The translations under genes and the position numbers were made by a program. Below are positions 1-8,213 of a stretch of 64,000 nt of DNA, piece after piece. The stretch is from assembly GCA_030158485.1 (NCBI GenBank), contig JAOASS010000006.1, positions 151,312 to 215,311 of the forward strand, written 5' to 3'. Source of the stretch: Pseudobdellovibrionaceae bacterium. GTDB taxonomy: Bacteria > Bdellovibrionota > Bdellovibrionia > Bdellovibrionales > Bdellovibrionaceae. Within the stretch, counting starts at the first letter, position 1; each line of letters starts with the position of its first letter. The notes under the pieces were generated by a model that was given only the letters and a program-made list of their open reading frames with translations, did no database searches and had not been told where the DNA came from.

Positions 1-204
1 TCCTTTTACCTCTTCATTGTGTCCTGTCGCGTCTGTGATGATCCAATGACGGCTCATCAATTGAGCTGATTCAGAACCTTTATTTTTAATACAAATTTTG
101 TATGAAAAAAAATAGTAATTCTGTTCTGGTTTTGATTCCTCGCTAATAAACTGAGGAAAAGCTGTGATTTCAAACTCTGTGGAAACTGATTTTTGAACAG
201 GCAT
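1..204 (-). CDS. apaG: ApaG-like protein, N-terminal part (cut by window edge)
   Basis: The first 68 codons of a gene that continues beyond the left edge. The translation begins MPVQKSVSTEFEITAFPQF and contains the block SRHWIITDATGHNEEVKG, which is the hallmark of the ApaG/FBXO3-type beta-sandwich domain (SRHW.ITD..G...EV.G). ApaG is a small cytoplasmic protein of uncertain role, historically linked to cobalt resistance and magnesium efflux. The ATG at 202-204 is preceded by an AAGG ribosome site and lies 13 bases after the stop of the EEP nuclease gene, so the two are probably cotranscribed. The C-terminal half and stop cannot be seen. Confidence 0.85.
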   Translation of the reverse strand, partial: MPVQKSVSTEFEITAFPQFISEESKPEQNYYFFSYKICIKNKGSESAQLMSRHWIITDATGHNEEVKG

Positions 205-217
205 ATAACCTTGTTTC

Positions 218-1234
218 TTACCAAATCGGTAATTTTTCAAGCTCAAAAATCACAGGATAATGATCCGACGGAAGACTCATCTTTGCGTCAAGCGTCATTG
301 GCTTGTCTTTTTCAAATCCATACTCATCTTTGTAGCGATAAACCTGACAAGACTGCGGCTTTAAAAGTTTGACTATGTCAGGAGTCAAAAAAGCATAATC
401 AAGTTGTTTTGAGTCAACCTTATTGCCAGGCCTTATTTGACAAAATGTCCAACGTTTATCTGGATTTACGTCTTGAAGATGAAGTACGTCTTCAAGTTGA
501 GTGGCTTCATAAATGAGTTGAAATTCTAACTCTGTGAGATTTCGAGAAGCGTTTCCATTGAAATCACCTGCAATAATTTGAGGCGATCTAGGGTGGCTTT
601 TTAAAAGTTCTTGATGAATTTCGATTAAAGTTTTGAGTTCAGCTTTTCTTCTTTCAAAACCATGAGAATCTTTTTTTTCTGGATCTAAATGTGACTTCAA
701 GTGTCCCAAGAGTATGATTAAAAAAGGATTATCACGACTTTGTTTAAACAGCTTGAGTTCCACAATATCTCGAGAAAACTTAAGAGATGTAAAAGGTTTA
801 TCGGAGCTGATGTCCTGCTGGTAATTAAAATTGATGGGTCGATTTTTGTTAGATTGAAGATCAAAGTATAGAGGCAGACTTTTTTTAACTAAAAAACCAA
901 TATCAATATTTCGATCTGAATTACCTTCCATCAATGCTGTATAGTAACGACTGCCTAAAAAAAGTTCATTGAAGTTTCGTAAAGATTCTTCACCTCCAAC
1001 TTCACACAACATTAGAATGTCAGGGTTGATTTCATTTATTGCTTTTTGAAGCTCAAGAACTTTACTAAGAGGCTTGTTATCATACACGGAAGTTGAAAGC
1101 TTTTGCCACTGAGTTTCATCAAGTTTTAGTACGTTCGGGTCAGGTTTTTTATCAAATAAAAGGAACAGGTTTTCAGCATTTAATAAGGTCAACTTTAAAT
1201 CAAGAGTCGAATCATTTTGCGCGGGCCACATCAT
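218..1234 (-). CDS. Endonuclease/exonuclease/phosphatase (EEP) family protein
   Basis: A 338-residue protein with the EEP (DNase I-like) fold. Visible family motifs in order are NAENLF near residue 20 (metal-side Asn), ILMLCEVGG near 73 (metal-binding Glu), GHLKSH near 177, AGDFNGN near 222 (catalytic Asp and Asn) and SDHYP near 325 (terminal Asp-His). All catalytic positions are present, so it should be an active phosphodiesterase or nuclease; substrate cannot be told from sequence. No clear signal peptide is seen, so it is probably cytoplasmic. Two adjacent ATGs (1234 and 1231) follow GGAAGG; the second has better spacing. It is divergent from the aminopeptidase gene and upstream of apaG. 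Confidence 0.8.
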   Translation of the reverse strand: MMWPAQNDSTLDLKLTLLNAENLFLLFDKKPDPNVLKLDETQWQKLSTSVYDNKPLSKVLELQKAINEINPDILMLCEVGGEESLRNFNELFLGSRYYTALMEGNSDRNIDIGFLVKKSLPLYFDLQSNKNRPINFNYQQDISSDKPFTSLKFSRDIVELKLFKQSRDNPFLIILLGHLKSHLDPEKKDSHGFERRKAELKTLIEIHQELLKSHPRSPQIIAGDFNGNASRNLTELEFQLIYEATQLEDVLHLQDVNPDKRWTFCQIRPGNKVDSKQLDYAFLTPDIVKLLKPQSCQVYRYKDEYGFEKDKPMTLDAKMSLPSDHYPVIFELEKLPIW

Positions 1235-1287
1235 CCTTCCATTTTTAAAGAAAATTGTGCAACAATCAATCCCATAAGGAGATCACC

Positions 1288-2820
1288 ATGTTCTCATCTT
1301 GGATTCTGCAGGCTCAACCGGCTCAAGTCTTGCCTCAAAAACGCTCATCTTCTAAAGCTGTTGCGAAAAAATCAAAAACTGAAGTGGCTTCGTCTGTTAT
1401 AAAAGCTCATATTTATCTTCTCGGAGAGTCTCAAGGAAATCTTCTGAAAAGTCTTGTAGATGATCTGGGTGTCGGATGGGAAAAAGAACAGGCTCGAAAC
1501 TCTGAAAAAGAATGGGTGACTTTTCAAAGTGAAGCTGGACCAGTTTGGGTTCTCCGTCCTCAAGATGCGACTCAGCGCCATCATTCAGGTTTATTGGCAG
1601 AATCAGCTTACGCTAAGTGCCGAGACCTTTTGGGGACTGTTACAGCTAGTTTGAAAGCCTTAAGTGCTCAAGAAATTCATCTTTATTTTTGGGGAACATC
1701 AGAAGAAATGGAATTAGGTGCTTTTGTTGGACTTGAAATGGCAAGTTACACATTCAAAGACACAGATAAATCTTTTAAAGCTTTAGCCGCATCAAGAATC
1801 ATTTATCACAAAGAGTCAGGTGAGTTATCTGAAGGTCTTTTGAAAAGAGCCTCTGCGCGAGCACAAGCTGTCAATCTCGCCCGACATTTTGTGAATACGC
1901 CCCCTAATTTAAAAACTCCTCAACTATTCGCTAAAAAAGTCCGTGATTTAAAATGGTCCAAGCATTCAAAAATTGAAATTTGGAATGAAACAAAATTAAA
2001 AGCTGAAAATTGTCATTTGATTTTAGCAACAGGTAAAGGCTCATCATCTTCACCTTGTTTGGTTAAAATTGCGTATCGTCCTCGAATAAAATCAACGAAA
2101 CCTCTAGTGGCTTTTGTTGGTAAGGGAATTACTTTTGATTCAGGTGGATTAGATATCAAACCTTCATCGGCCATGAGACTTATGAAAAAAGACATGGGTG
2201 GTGCGGCATCTACTTTGGGAATTGCATACTGGGTGGATCAATCTGCTTATGATGGACCAGTTGATTTTTATTTAGCTGTTGCTGAAAATGCTGTCGACGG
2301 TAATTCAATGAGACCTGGAGACATTTACACTTCGCGATCAGGGCTTCGAGTAGAGATTGATAACACAGACGCTGAAGGTCGGCTTGTTTTAGCTGATGCG
2401 CTTGATGTCGCCGTGACTTCAAAACCAAGTCCAGAAATTGTAATCGATATGGCAACGCTCACAGGCGCTTGTCGAGTTGCTTTGGGTGTTGAGATGGCGG
2501 GTCTTTTTTCAAATGATGATGATTTAGCAGAGGAAATTTCTCGTGCAGGTCAGCGGACGGGGGACATGAATTGGCGGTTGCCGTTGATGGACCGCTATTT
2601 CGCAGCTTACAGTAGCTCTTTCGCAGACTTTAAAAACTCAGGAGAATCTTTTGGCGGAGCCATAACAGCAGCTTTATTTCTGCAAAGATTTATAAAAGGT
2701 AAAAAATGGGTTCACTTGGATATGTACTCTTGGTCTGACAAAGCGATTGGTCCACTGCATTTTGCAGGAGGAAACGGCCAATCCGTCCAAGCCCTCATCG
2801 ACTGGCTCGAAAAAAGATAG
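1288..2820 (+). CDS. pepA: Leucyl aminopeptidase (M17 family)
   Basis: Cytosolic metallo-aminopeptidase that removes N-terminal residues from peptides. The C-terminal catalytic domain shows the metal and active-site blocks GKGITFDSGGLDIKPS and the M17 signature NTDAEGRLVLADAL, including the Asp-Glu metal ligands and the catalytic Arg. The N-terminal third is variable, as usual for the family. The start is set at 1288 (MFSSWILQAQ...) because AAGGAG lies at 1276-1281, six bases before it; an upstream in-frame ATG at 1255 has no such site. About 510 residues, normal for the family. It is convergent with the next gene, with only eight bases between stops. Confidence 0.93.
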   Translation: MFSSWILQAQPAQVLPQKRSSSKAVAKKSKTEVASSVIKAHIYLLGESQGNLLKSLVDDLGVGWEKEQARNSEKEWVTFQSEAGPVWVLRPQDATQRHHSGLLAESAYAKCRDLLGTVTASLKALSAQEIHLYFWGTSEEMELGAFVGLEMASYTFKDTDKSFKALAASRIIYHKESGELSEGLLKRASARAQAVNLARHFVNTPPNLKTPQLFAKKVRDLKWSKHSKIEIWNETKLKAENCHLILATGKGSSSSPCLVKIAYRPRIKSTKPLVAFVGKGITFDSGGLDIKPSSAMRLMKKDMGGAASTLGIAYWVDQSAYDGPVDFYLAVAENAVDGNSMRPGDIYTSRSGLRVEIDNTDAEGRLVLADALDVAVTSKPSPEIVIDMATLTGACRVALGVEMAGLFSNDDDLAEEISRAGQRTGDMNWRLPLMDRYFAAYSSSFADFKNSGESFGGAITAALFLQRFIKGKKWVHLDMYSWSDKAIGPLHFAGGNGQSVQALIDWLEKR

Positions 2821-2828
2821 TGTATTTG

Positions 2829-4217
2829 TCACCTAAGCCATTTTTTTTCTTTGATAAAGGGAATCATTTTGATGGGAACAAGCGTTTCCCATTTTTTATC
2901 TTTTTTTGTAATCAAATTTCGGACTTCTTCTGAGTTTAGAAAGTTAGCTGTGATATCGCAGCCGCCAATATCCACAATTAATCCAGTACCATAAAAATGT
3001 TCGAACAATTTTTTTGATTCAGGAGAGGGTTTAAAATCAACCGCAGTTAGACAGCTTTTATCTGTCTTGTAGGGATAGATATAAAGACGAGTGTTCTCAT
3101 CTAGAAGTTTCCCTAAACCTTCAAATATTCCGCCTTCAAGATTTTTGTAGTGTTGGGCCGCAAAAATTTTTGGCAAGTGAGAAGCATTCATCACTAAAAT
3201 CATAGGATTTTGTGTGTACTTGCGAAAGAAAGTTTTGAGCTGATAATATAGTGGAAATTGCGTGACTAAAGTTTTGAGTCCCAATTTCGCAAGTGCTTCC
3301 ATTCGAAGAAGAATGTCATCTAAATTTGAATCTGAAGATGAAATTTCAATTTCATTCAGAACTAAAACATCTTGAGTCTTGAGTTTCAAAGCCTTCACAT
3401 CAGACTTCAATTGTTCAAGACCTTTTTCCATCATATCAAGATGACTCATTGTAATCGGTCTGTAATTCCCACGTTGAATCAGTAAAGATTTTTGATAAGT
3501 AGAATCTGCAATATTTACGATGTGTTCGTTTTCATCAAATAAAACAGCTTCACTTAATTTTCTTTTAACGAGCTCAAGATTAATTCGACGATTGTCAAAA
3601 TGAGCCAGATCCGGGCCAGAAGCTCTGAAATAATCGATAATAATCTGACCGTCTTTTAAATTATCGACCAAATTATGGATGAACTCATCAGGTTTATTTC
3701 GATGATAAAAGCAGCTATGGACCAAATTCACGCCGAGTGTTCCCAAAGATTCTTGCTGCTGAAGGCGATGTCGATCCATCATTCGAACATGGAGTATCAC
3801 ATCGTGGGCAGGCCCATTGGGTTTTGTTTGAAAGCGGACACCCATCCAGCCGTGACATTTAGGAGTTTCAGCAGTTCCTGTTGCGACAGTATTTGCAAAA
3901 GCAAAAAAAGTAGATCTGGCACCCCTGCTTTCTTGTAGGCGTCGAATCAGTAAGTTGTATTCTTTATCAAGCATTTTAAGAAGTCTTGATTCGCAAACGT
4001 AACGACCATTTTTTTCTTTACCGTAAATTTCATCACTGTAAATCATATCGTAAGCTGAAATTGTTTTAGCAATTGTTTGGGAGGCTTTTCCAGCAACAAA
4101 AAAATGTCGAGCAACTTCCTGGCCTGCGCCGATTTCAGCAAAGGCACCGTACTTTTCTTGGTCTAAATTAATTTCTTGAGCTTTGGCGATGGGCGATAAA
4201 ATAATTTGTTTATTCAT
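2829..4217 (-). CDS. Conserved protein of unknown function (462 aa)
   Basis: I do not recognise a characterised family. The protein has no signal peptide or clear membrane segment. Notable blocks are a glycine-rich FAEIGAGQEVARHFF near residue 27, SDEIYGKEKNGRYVCESR near 61, CHGWMGVRFQ near 122, a run of aspartate and histidine residues around 140-155 (DVILHVRMMDRHR) and a C-terminal GTGLIVDIGGCDITANF. From memory, homologues are widespread and carry inconsistent automatic names (TonB-dependent receptor, or nicotinate-nucleotide adenylyltransferase); nothing visible supports either. It overlaps the end of the upstream DUF502 gene by eight bases, so the two form a translationally coupled pair. 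Start ATG at 4217. Confidence 0.7.
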   Translation of the reverse strand: MNKQIILSPIAKAQEINLDQEKYGAFAEIGAGQEVARHFFVAGKASQTIAKTISAYDMIYSDEIYGKEKNGRYVCESRLLKMLDKEYNLLIRRLQESRGARSTFFAFANTVATGTAETPKCHGWMGVRFQTKPNGPAHDVILHVRMMDRHRLQQQESLGTLGVNLVHSCFYHRNKPDEFIHNLVDNLKDGQIIIDYFRASGPDLAHFDNRRINLELVKRKLSEAVLFDENEHIVNIADSTYQKSLLIQRGNYRPITMSHLDMMEKGLEQLKSDVKALKLKTQDVLVLNEIEISSSDSNLDDILLRMEALAKLGLKTLVTQFPLYYQLKTFFRKYTQNPMILVMNASHLPKIFAAQHYKNLEGGIFEGLGKLLDENTRLYIYPYKTDKSCLTAVDFKPSPESKKLFEHFYGTGLIVDIGGCDITANFLNSEEVRNLITKKDKKWETLVPIKMIPFIKEKKWLR

Positions 4218-4836
4218 GAGATTTTTTTCCTTGAAGGGTCAGATCTTTTTCATAAGTGTCTGCTTGAACCCAAGCTGTAATAGCGAGTTGCATTGCTCGT
4301 TCGACTGGGATGTCGACTAATTCAACTTGTTTTCTTTTAAACAACATCGTGTTGCCACCCAATGCGTAGCTAAAAGGAATAAAAACAGCGACCAGTCCCT
4401 CTTGTGATAGGCGAGGAAATTCTTCAAATGAATCTCTTGTGATAAGACCCACAGAGTAAGGACCTTCTTCATTCCATTTAACAAGTACGACACTTTTTAA
4501 GCCTTTACCATTTTTATTCGAAAATAAATTAATAAGATCTCGAAGTGGAGAATAGACAGCTTTAATCAGTGGAATCGATTTAAGAGTTTCTTCAAGTTTT
4601 CGTATAATTGTTTGTGAAATTAAATTATTAAGCAAAAGTCCAAAAAGAAAAATAAGTGTCAAAGTGAGAGCAAAACCAAGTCCTGGTACGTAGCTGTCTT
4701 CCGATATCAGAACCTTAATCAGTCCACCTAAAAAATTTTCAAAAATTAAAACACCTGCATAAATAACATAAATTGTGACAGCGATTGGAAGTAAAGTGAT
4801 CAGTCCACGTATAAAAATTGTTCTAATTCGGTTCAT
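4210..4836 (-). CDS. DUF502 family inner-membrane protein
   Basis: A 208-residue membrane protein. Two strong hydrophobic segments at about residues 8-32 (ITLLPIAVTIYVIYAGVLIF) and 52-72 (GLGFALTLTLIFLFGLLLNNL), then a soluble beta-rich domain containing IPLIKAVYSPLRDLINLF and PYSVGLITRDS, match the DUF502 family. Function is not established in this family; plant members (COV1) affect membrane trafficking. It is the first gene of a two-gene unit with the 462-residue unknown protein, overlapping it by eight bases, which suggests a joint envelope role (inference). Confidence 0.8.
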   Translation of the reverse strand: MNRIRTIFIRGLITLLPIAVTIYVIYAGVLIFENFLGGLIKVLISEDSYVPGLGFALTLTLIFLFGLLLNNLISQTIIRKLEETLKSIPLIKAVYSPLRDLINLFSNKNGKGLKSVVLVKWNEEGPYSVGLITRDSFEEFPRLSQEGLVAVFIPFSYALGGNTMLFKRKQVELVDIPVERAMQLAITAWVQADTYEKDLTLQGKKSHE

Positions 4837-4870
4837 TTAATACCTGCGATCCTTAAGTGATCTTCGTAAA

Positions 4871-4887
4871 GCTTCTATTTTAGAAGC
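4871..4887. promoter_or_regulatory. 7-bp inverted repeat in divergent intergenic region
   Basis: GCTTCTA and TAGAAGC flank a TTT spacer, making a perfect 7-bp dyad 35 bases upstream of the DUF502 start and about 80 bases upstream of the subtilisin-PilZ start. It could be an operator serving either gene; no regulator is recognised and there is no T-run that would make it a terminator. Confidence 0.3.
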
Positions 4888-4966
4888 CTGTTCTGTCTTA
4901 ATATGAGATTCGAGCTAAATGCTTTAGGTCTCAAATTGAATCTTAAGCTACCTGGACTTTTGGCCG

Positions 4967-6790
4967 ATGAGTACTGATATGTTGATGTATTGGCTCCTGA
5001 GTACAGCCTTGGCGCAGACTCCCGAAGTCGCACCTGGCGAGTACCTTATTAAATTAAAAAGCGGAAAATCGGTGCAGTCGCTCCAGGCGAAAGTATCTGG
5101 TAAAATTGGTTTTAAGGGACAAGTATCTCGTGCCGGTGTACATCAACTTAAATTAGATCAATCTCAAGATTTTCAGACACTGTCCCTAGACCCTGATGTT
5201 GAGTATATTGAACCTAATTATATGCTTTCGAAAATTCCGACATCGACTGACAACAAGAATGGCGGTTCTCAGCAACAAGCATTTTCCGAAAGTGAAATTG
5301 AAGCTTTAGCCTCAACAAGTTACAGTCAAAACTACGCACCCGTTCAAATTCTTTCGTCTTGGGCTATGCAAGCTCCTTATGATGTTAACAACCTTCCAAT
5401 TGTTGCAGTGATAGATACCGGGGTTAATATCAATCATGCCGTTTTTACTGAATCACAAGCTATCTGGGCCAACAGCGCCGAAATTCCAAGTAATAACGTT
5501 GATGATGATTTTAACGGTTATGTTGACGATGTAAACGGATGGAACTTTAACGCGAACACAAGCTCTCCTGCCGATGACGACGGTCACGGAACTCATGTTG
5601 CTGGTATTATTGTTGGAACAGGACTTAATATTTTTTCTGCTCCCCGTGATCAATCAAGAATTCTTGTCATGCCACTCAAGTTTTTGGACGGAAATGGTTC
5701 GGGGCGTACAAGCGATGCGATTCGCGCGATCTACTATGCTGTTGATAATGGGGCGAAAGTAATCAATTGTTCTTGGGGTGGTGGCTCTTATAGTCGCGCT
5801 CTTTTAGATGCACTCACTTATGCTTATGAACAACAAGTGATTGTGGTAACGGCATCTGGAAATAGTGCGACCAATATTGATAGCACACCTTTGTATCCCG
5901 CAGCTTATGCTGTTCCAAGTAACGTTGCAGTTGCGGCAACAACTGACAGCGATAATTTGGCATCATTCTCTAATTACGGATCAGCGGCTGTGGCAGTTGC
6001 GGCCCCCGGCTATTATATTTACAGCACTTACTTTGGAAACACTTATACGCTCATGTCAGGAACAAGTATGGCGGCGCCATTTGTTGCTGGAATTGCAGCT
6101 TATGCTTGGCGAGAAGCACCTCAATTAACTGGTTACCAAGTGAAGCAAATGATTCTAAGTTCTGTTAATACAAAAACAAGTTTAACAAATAAAGTGACAA
6201 CAAATGGTCGTGTCAATGCACTTAATTTAATCAATCTCGCTATCTCATCAAACGCGGTTACGGCATCTCAACCTGCGTACAAACCTTCTTACGAATCCTC
6301 TGCTTCCACGTCTGAAAGTGCAGCAGGGGGAGCGGGTGGTTGCGGACTTGTCAAAGCCCTTAGTGCATCTGGCAGCAGCGGTAGTAGTGGAACTTTTTTT
6401 GCAATTGTTTTAACTCTTTTTGTTTGTCTTTTACCATTCGGAGTTTGGCTGTCATTCTACTTATTGTCGCCACAAAGTCGTCGCCAGTATGAACGATTTA
6501 ATGTTTCTTCAAATATTAAAGTGAAGTTAGGTGATCGTGAAATTGTAGGTCATATGAATACTTTATCACAAGGCGGCCTATCGTTTTCAGCACAGGATAT
6601 GATAGAAAAAGGATCACTCGTGACGATGAAGATTACAAATCCAAATGGTGTTGGTGAAGTCGAAGTTCAGGGACGAATTGTTTGGAGCGAAGAAAAAGAA
6701 GCGTATGGTGTTCAGTTTCAACATGCTACGAAAAGTATGACAGATCGAATCTTAAGTTGGAGTCAGCGAAAAGCAGGGGACACAACTTAA
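4967..6790 (+). CDS. Membrane-anchored subtilisin (S8) with C-terminal PilZ domain
   Basis: A 607-residue fusion. Residues 1-16 form a short signal sequence (MYWLLSTALAQ), 24-87 an I9-type propeptide (GEYLIKLKSG ... DVEYIEPNY), and 125-425 a subtilase domain with an intact triad: D150 (VAVIDTGVN), H207 (DGHGTHVAG), oxyanion N299 (SGNS) and S367 (SGTSMAAP). A Gly/Ser-rich linker with GGAGGCG leads to one membrane helix (477-500), then a basic stop-transfer and a PilZ domain (505-597) with RxxxR at 506-510 and TLSQGG at 532-537; the usual Asp/Asn of the second c-di-GMP motif is Thr here. Predicted topology is protease outside, PilZ in the cytoplasm. The start is uncertain (ATG 4967, 4979 or 4985; no clear ribosome site). 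Confidence 0.88.
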   Translation: MSTDMLMYWLLSTALAQTPEVAPGEYLIKLKSGKSVQSLQAKVSGKIGFKGQVSRAGVHQLKLDQSQDFQTLSLDPDVEYIEPNYMLSKIPTSTDNKNGGSQQQAFSESEIEALASTSYSQNYAPVQILSSWAMQAPYDVNNLPIVAVIDTGVNINHAVFTESQAIWANSAEIPSNNVDDDFNGYVDDVNGWNFNANTSSPADDDGHGTHVAGIIVGTGLNIFSAPRDQSRILVMPLKFLDGNGSGRTSDAIRAIYYAVDNGAKVINCSWGGGSYSRALLDALTYAYEQQVIVVTASGNSATNIDSTPLYPAAYAVPSNVAVAATTDSDNLASFSNYGSAAVAVAAPGYYIYSTYFGNTYTLMSGTSMAAPFVAGIAAYAWREAPQLTGYQVKQMILSSVNTKTSLTNKVTTNGRVNALNLINLAISSNAVTASQPAYKPSYESSASTSESAAGGAGGCGLVKALSASGSSGSSGTFFAIVLTLFVCLLPFGVWLSFYLLSPQSRRQYERFNVSSNIKVKLGDREIVGHMNTLSQGGLSFSAQDMIEKGSLVTMKITNPNGVGEVEVQGRIVWSEEKEAYGVQFQHATKSMTDRILSWSQRKAGDTT

Positions 6791-6793
6791 CTT

Positions 6794-8152
6794 TTAAAGT
6801 AAAGTTCCTTTAAGAATAATAGCTGCGACGCTAAAATAAATAACAAGTCCCATGACATCGACAAGAGTCGCAACAAAGGGTGCTGAAGCTGACGCAGGGT
6901 CAAATTTCAATTTCTTTAAAATAAACGGAAGCATTGATCCAGTGACAGTGCCATAACAAACGACACAAATAACAGATATAAAAACTGTAAAACCAATCTT
7001 CATGTAATGAGGACCGTATTGAGCTTCATTATTTGGCCAAGCTAAAATTCTCATCAGCCCAAGTGCTCCCAGTAGCAGTCCTAAACACAATCCCATTGCA
7101 ACTTCTTTTACGACAACGCGCCACCAGTCTTTAATTCGAACTTCGCCAAGAGCGAGCGCGCGAATAATTAAGGTAGAAGCTTGTGAGCCCGAGTTTCCAC
7201 CGCTTGCAATAATCAGAGGAAGAAAAAAAGTCAAAACGACAGCGCGTTCGATTTCAATTGAATAATATGAAAGTGCTGTTGCTGTGAACATTTCGCCGAT
7301 AAAGAGAACAGAAAGCCACCCGCCACGTTTGCGTAACATTTCTTGAAAAGTTAGTTTAAAATAAGGAGCATCTAAGCTTTCAACACCACCAAATTTTTGA
7401 ATATCTTCTGTGGCTTCCTTTTGGATAGCTGTTGCGACGTCATCGAAAGTGACGATCCCTTTCATCTTTCCATCCAGATCGATAACGGGTAAAGCCATTA
7501 AATTTTGTTGAGAAAAAATTCGACCTATTTGTTCTTGATCCATTTCAACCGGAATTTTAATCATTTCCGTTTGCATAATTTCTTTTACAAGTTTTTGCGG
7601 TTGCGCCGAAAAAAGTTCTCTGAAAGAGACAACGCCTTGAAGTTTCTGATTTGAATCCAAAACATAAGCATAATAAATCGTTTCAACTTGAGTTTTTGAC
7701 TGGAGTCGTAAGTAACTGATAGCTTCATCCGCAGTCATATCAGGACGAAGTCGAGCAAATCGCGAACTCATCAAACCACCCGCATTATCTTCTGCATAGG
7801 CAAGTAAGGCAGTTACTTCACGACGAGTCTGTGGGTCCAGTAAGCCGAGAATGTCTTCTCTGTGCTCAGAATCAACTTCTTGGATCAAATCAGCGACATC
7901 ATCTGGCGCCAAAAGACGGACCCAAGATCGCTTTTCAAGTGGAGTGGAAAACTCTTGCAGAAGCTCGGCTTGGTCATGGGTATTCAGATTTAAGAAAAGT
8001 TCTTCCGCATCTGTGCGAGGTAAAGACTGAAACTTATCTTTCCGTTCTTGTCGTCCTAAAGCAGACCAAGTACTTGCAAGAAGAATAAATTCTGTTTCTG
8101 GTGAAACAGGGCTTTCTTCAGCTTGATTATTTTGGTCTTTCTCGTCTGCCAT
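6794..8152 (-). CDS. mgtE: Magnesium transporter MgtE
   Basis: A 452-residue Mg2+ channel. An N-terminal MgtE helical domain (residues ~25-130, including AEELFLNLNTHDQAELLQ and DVADLIQEVDSEHREDIL) is followed by tandem CBS domains (~135-250) and five membrane helices from ~275 to the end. The transmembrane signature IIASGGNSGSQASTLIIR plus RALALGEV is intact. MgtE sits in the inner membrane and closes when the cytoplasmic domains bind Mg2+. The 61-base gap to the upstream ABC genes is too short for an M-box Mg riboswitch and none is seen. Its stop is three bases from that of the convergent protease gene. Confidence 0.94.
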   Translation of the reverse strand: MADEKDQNNQAEESPVSPETEFILLASTWSALGRQERKDKFQSLPRTDAEELFLNLNTHDQAELLQEFSTPLEKRSWVRLLAPDDVADLIQEVDSEHREDILGLLDPQTRREVTALLAYAEDNAGGLMSSRFARLRPDMTADEAISYLRLQSKTQVETIYYAYVLDSNQKLQGVVSFRELFSAQPQKLVKEIMQTEMIKIPVEMDQEQIGRIFSQQNLMALPVIDLDGKMKGIVTFDDVATAIQKEATEDIQKFGGVESLDAPYFKLTFQEMLRKRGGWLSVLFIGEMFTATALSYYSIEIERAVVLTFFLPLIIASGGNSGSQASTLIIRALALGEVRIKDWWRVVVKEVAMGLCLGLLLGALGLMRILAWPNNEAQYGPHYMKIGFTVFISVICVVCYGTVTGSMLPFILKKLKFDPASASAPFVATLVDVMGLVIYFSVAAIILKGTLL

Positions 8153-8213
8153 TTGGAGTCCCCAAAGTGTCCGATGATCATCAATACGTATTAGCTGTTG
8201 TATCGGTACTTAG

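Noticed and set aside
8153..8213. Mg2+ riboswitch (M-box) upstream of mgtE.
   Set aside because: The gap is only 61 bases and shows none of the M-box helices.
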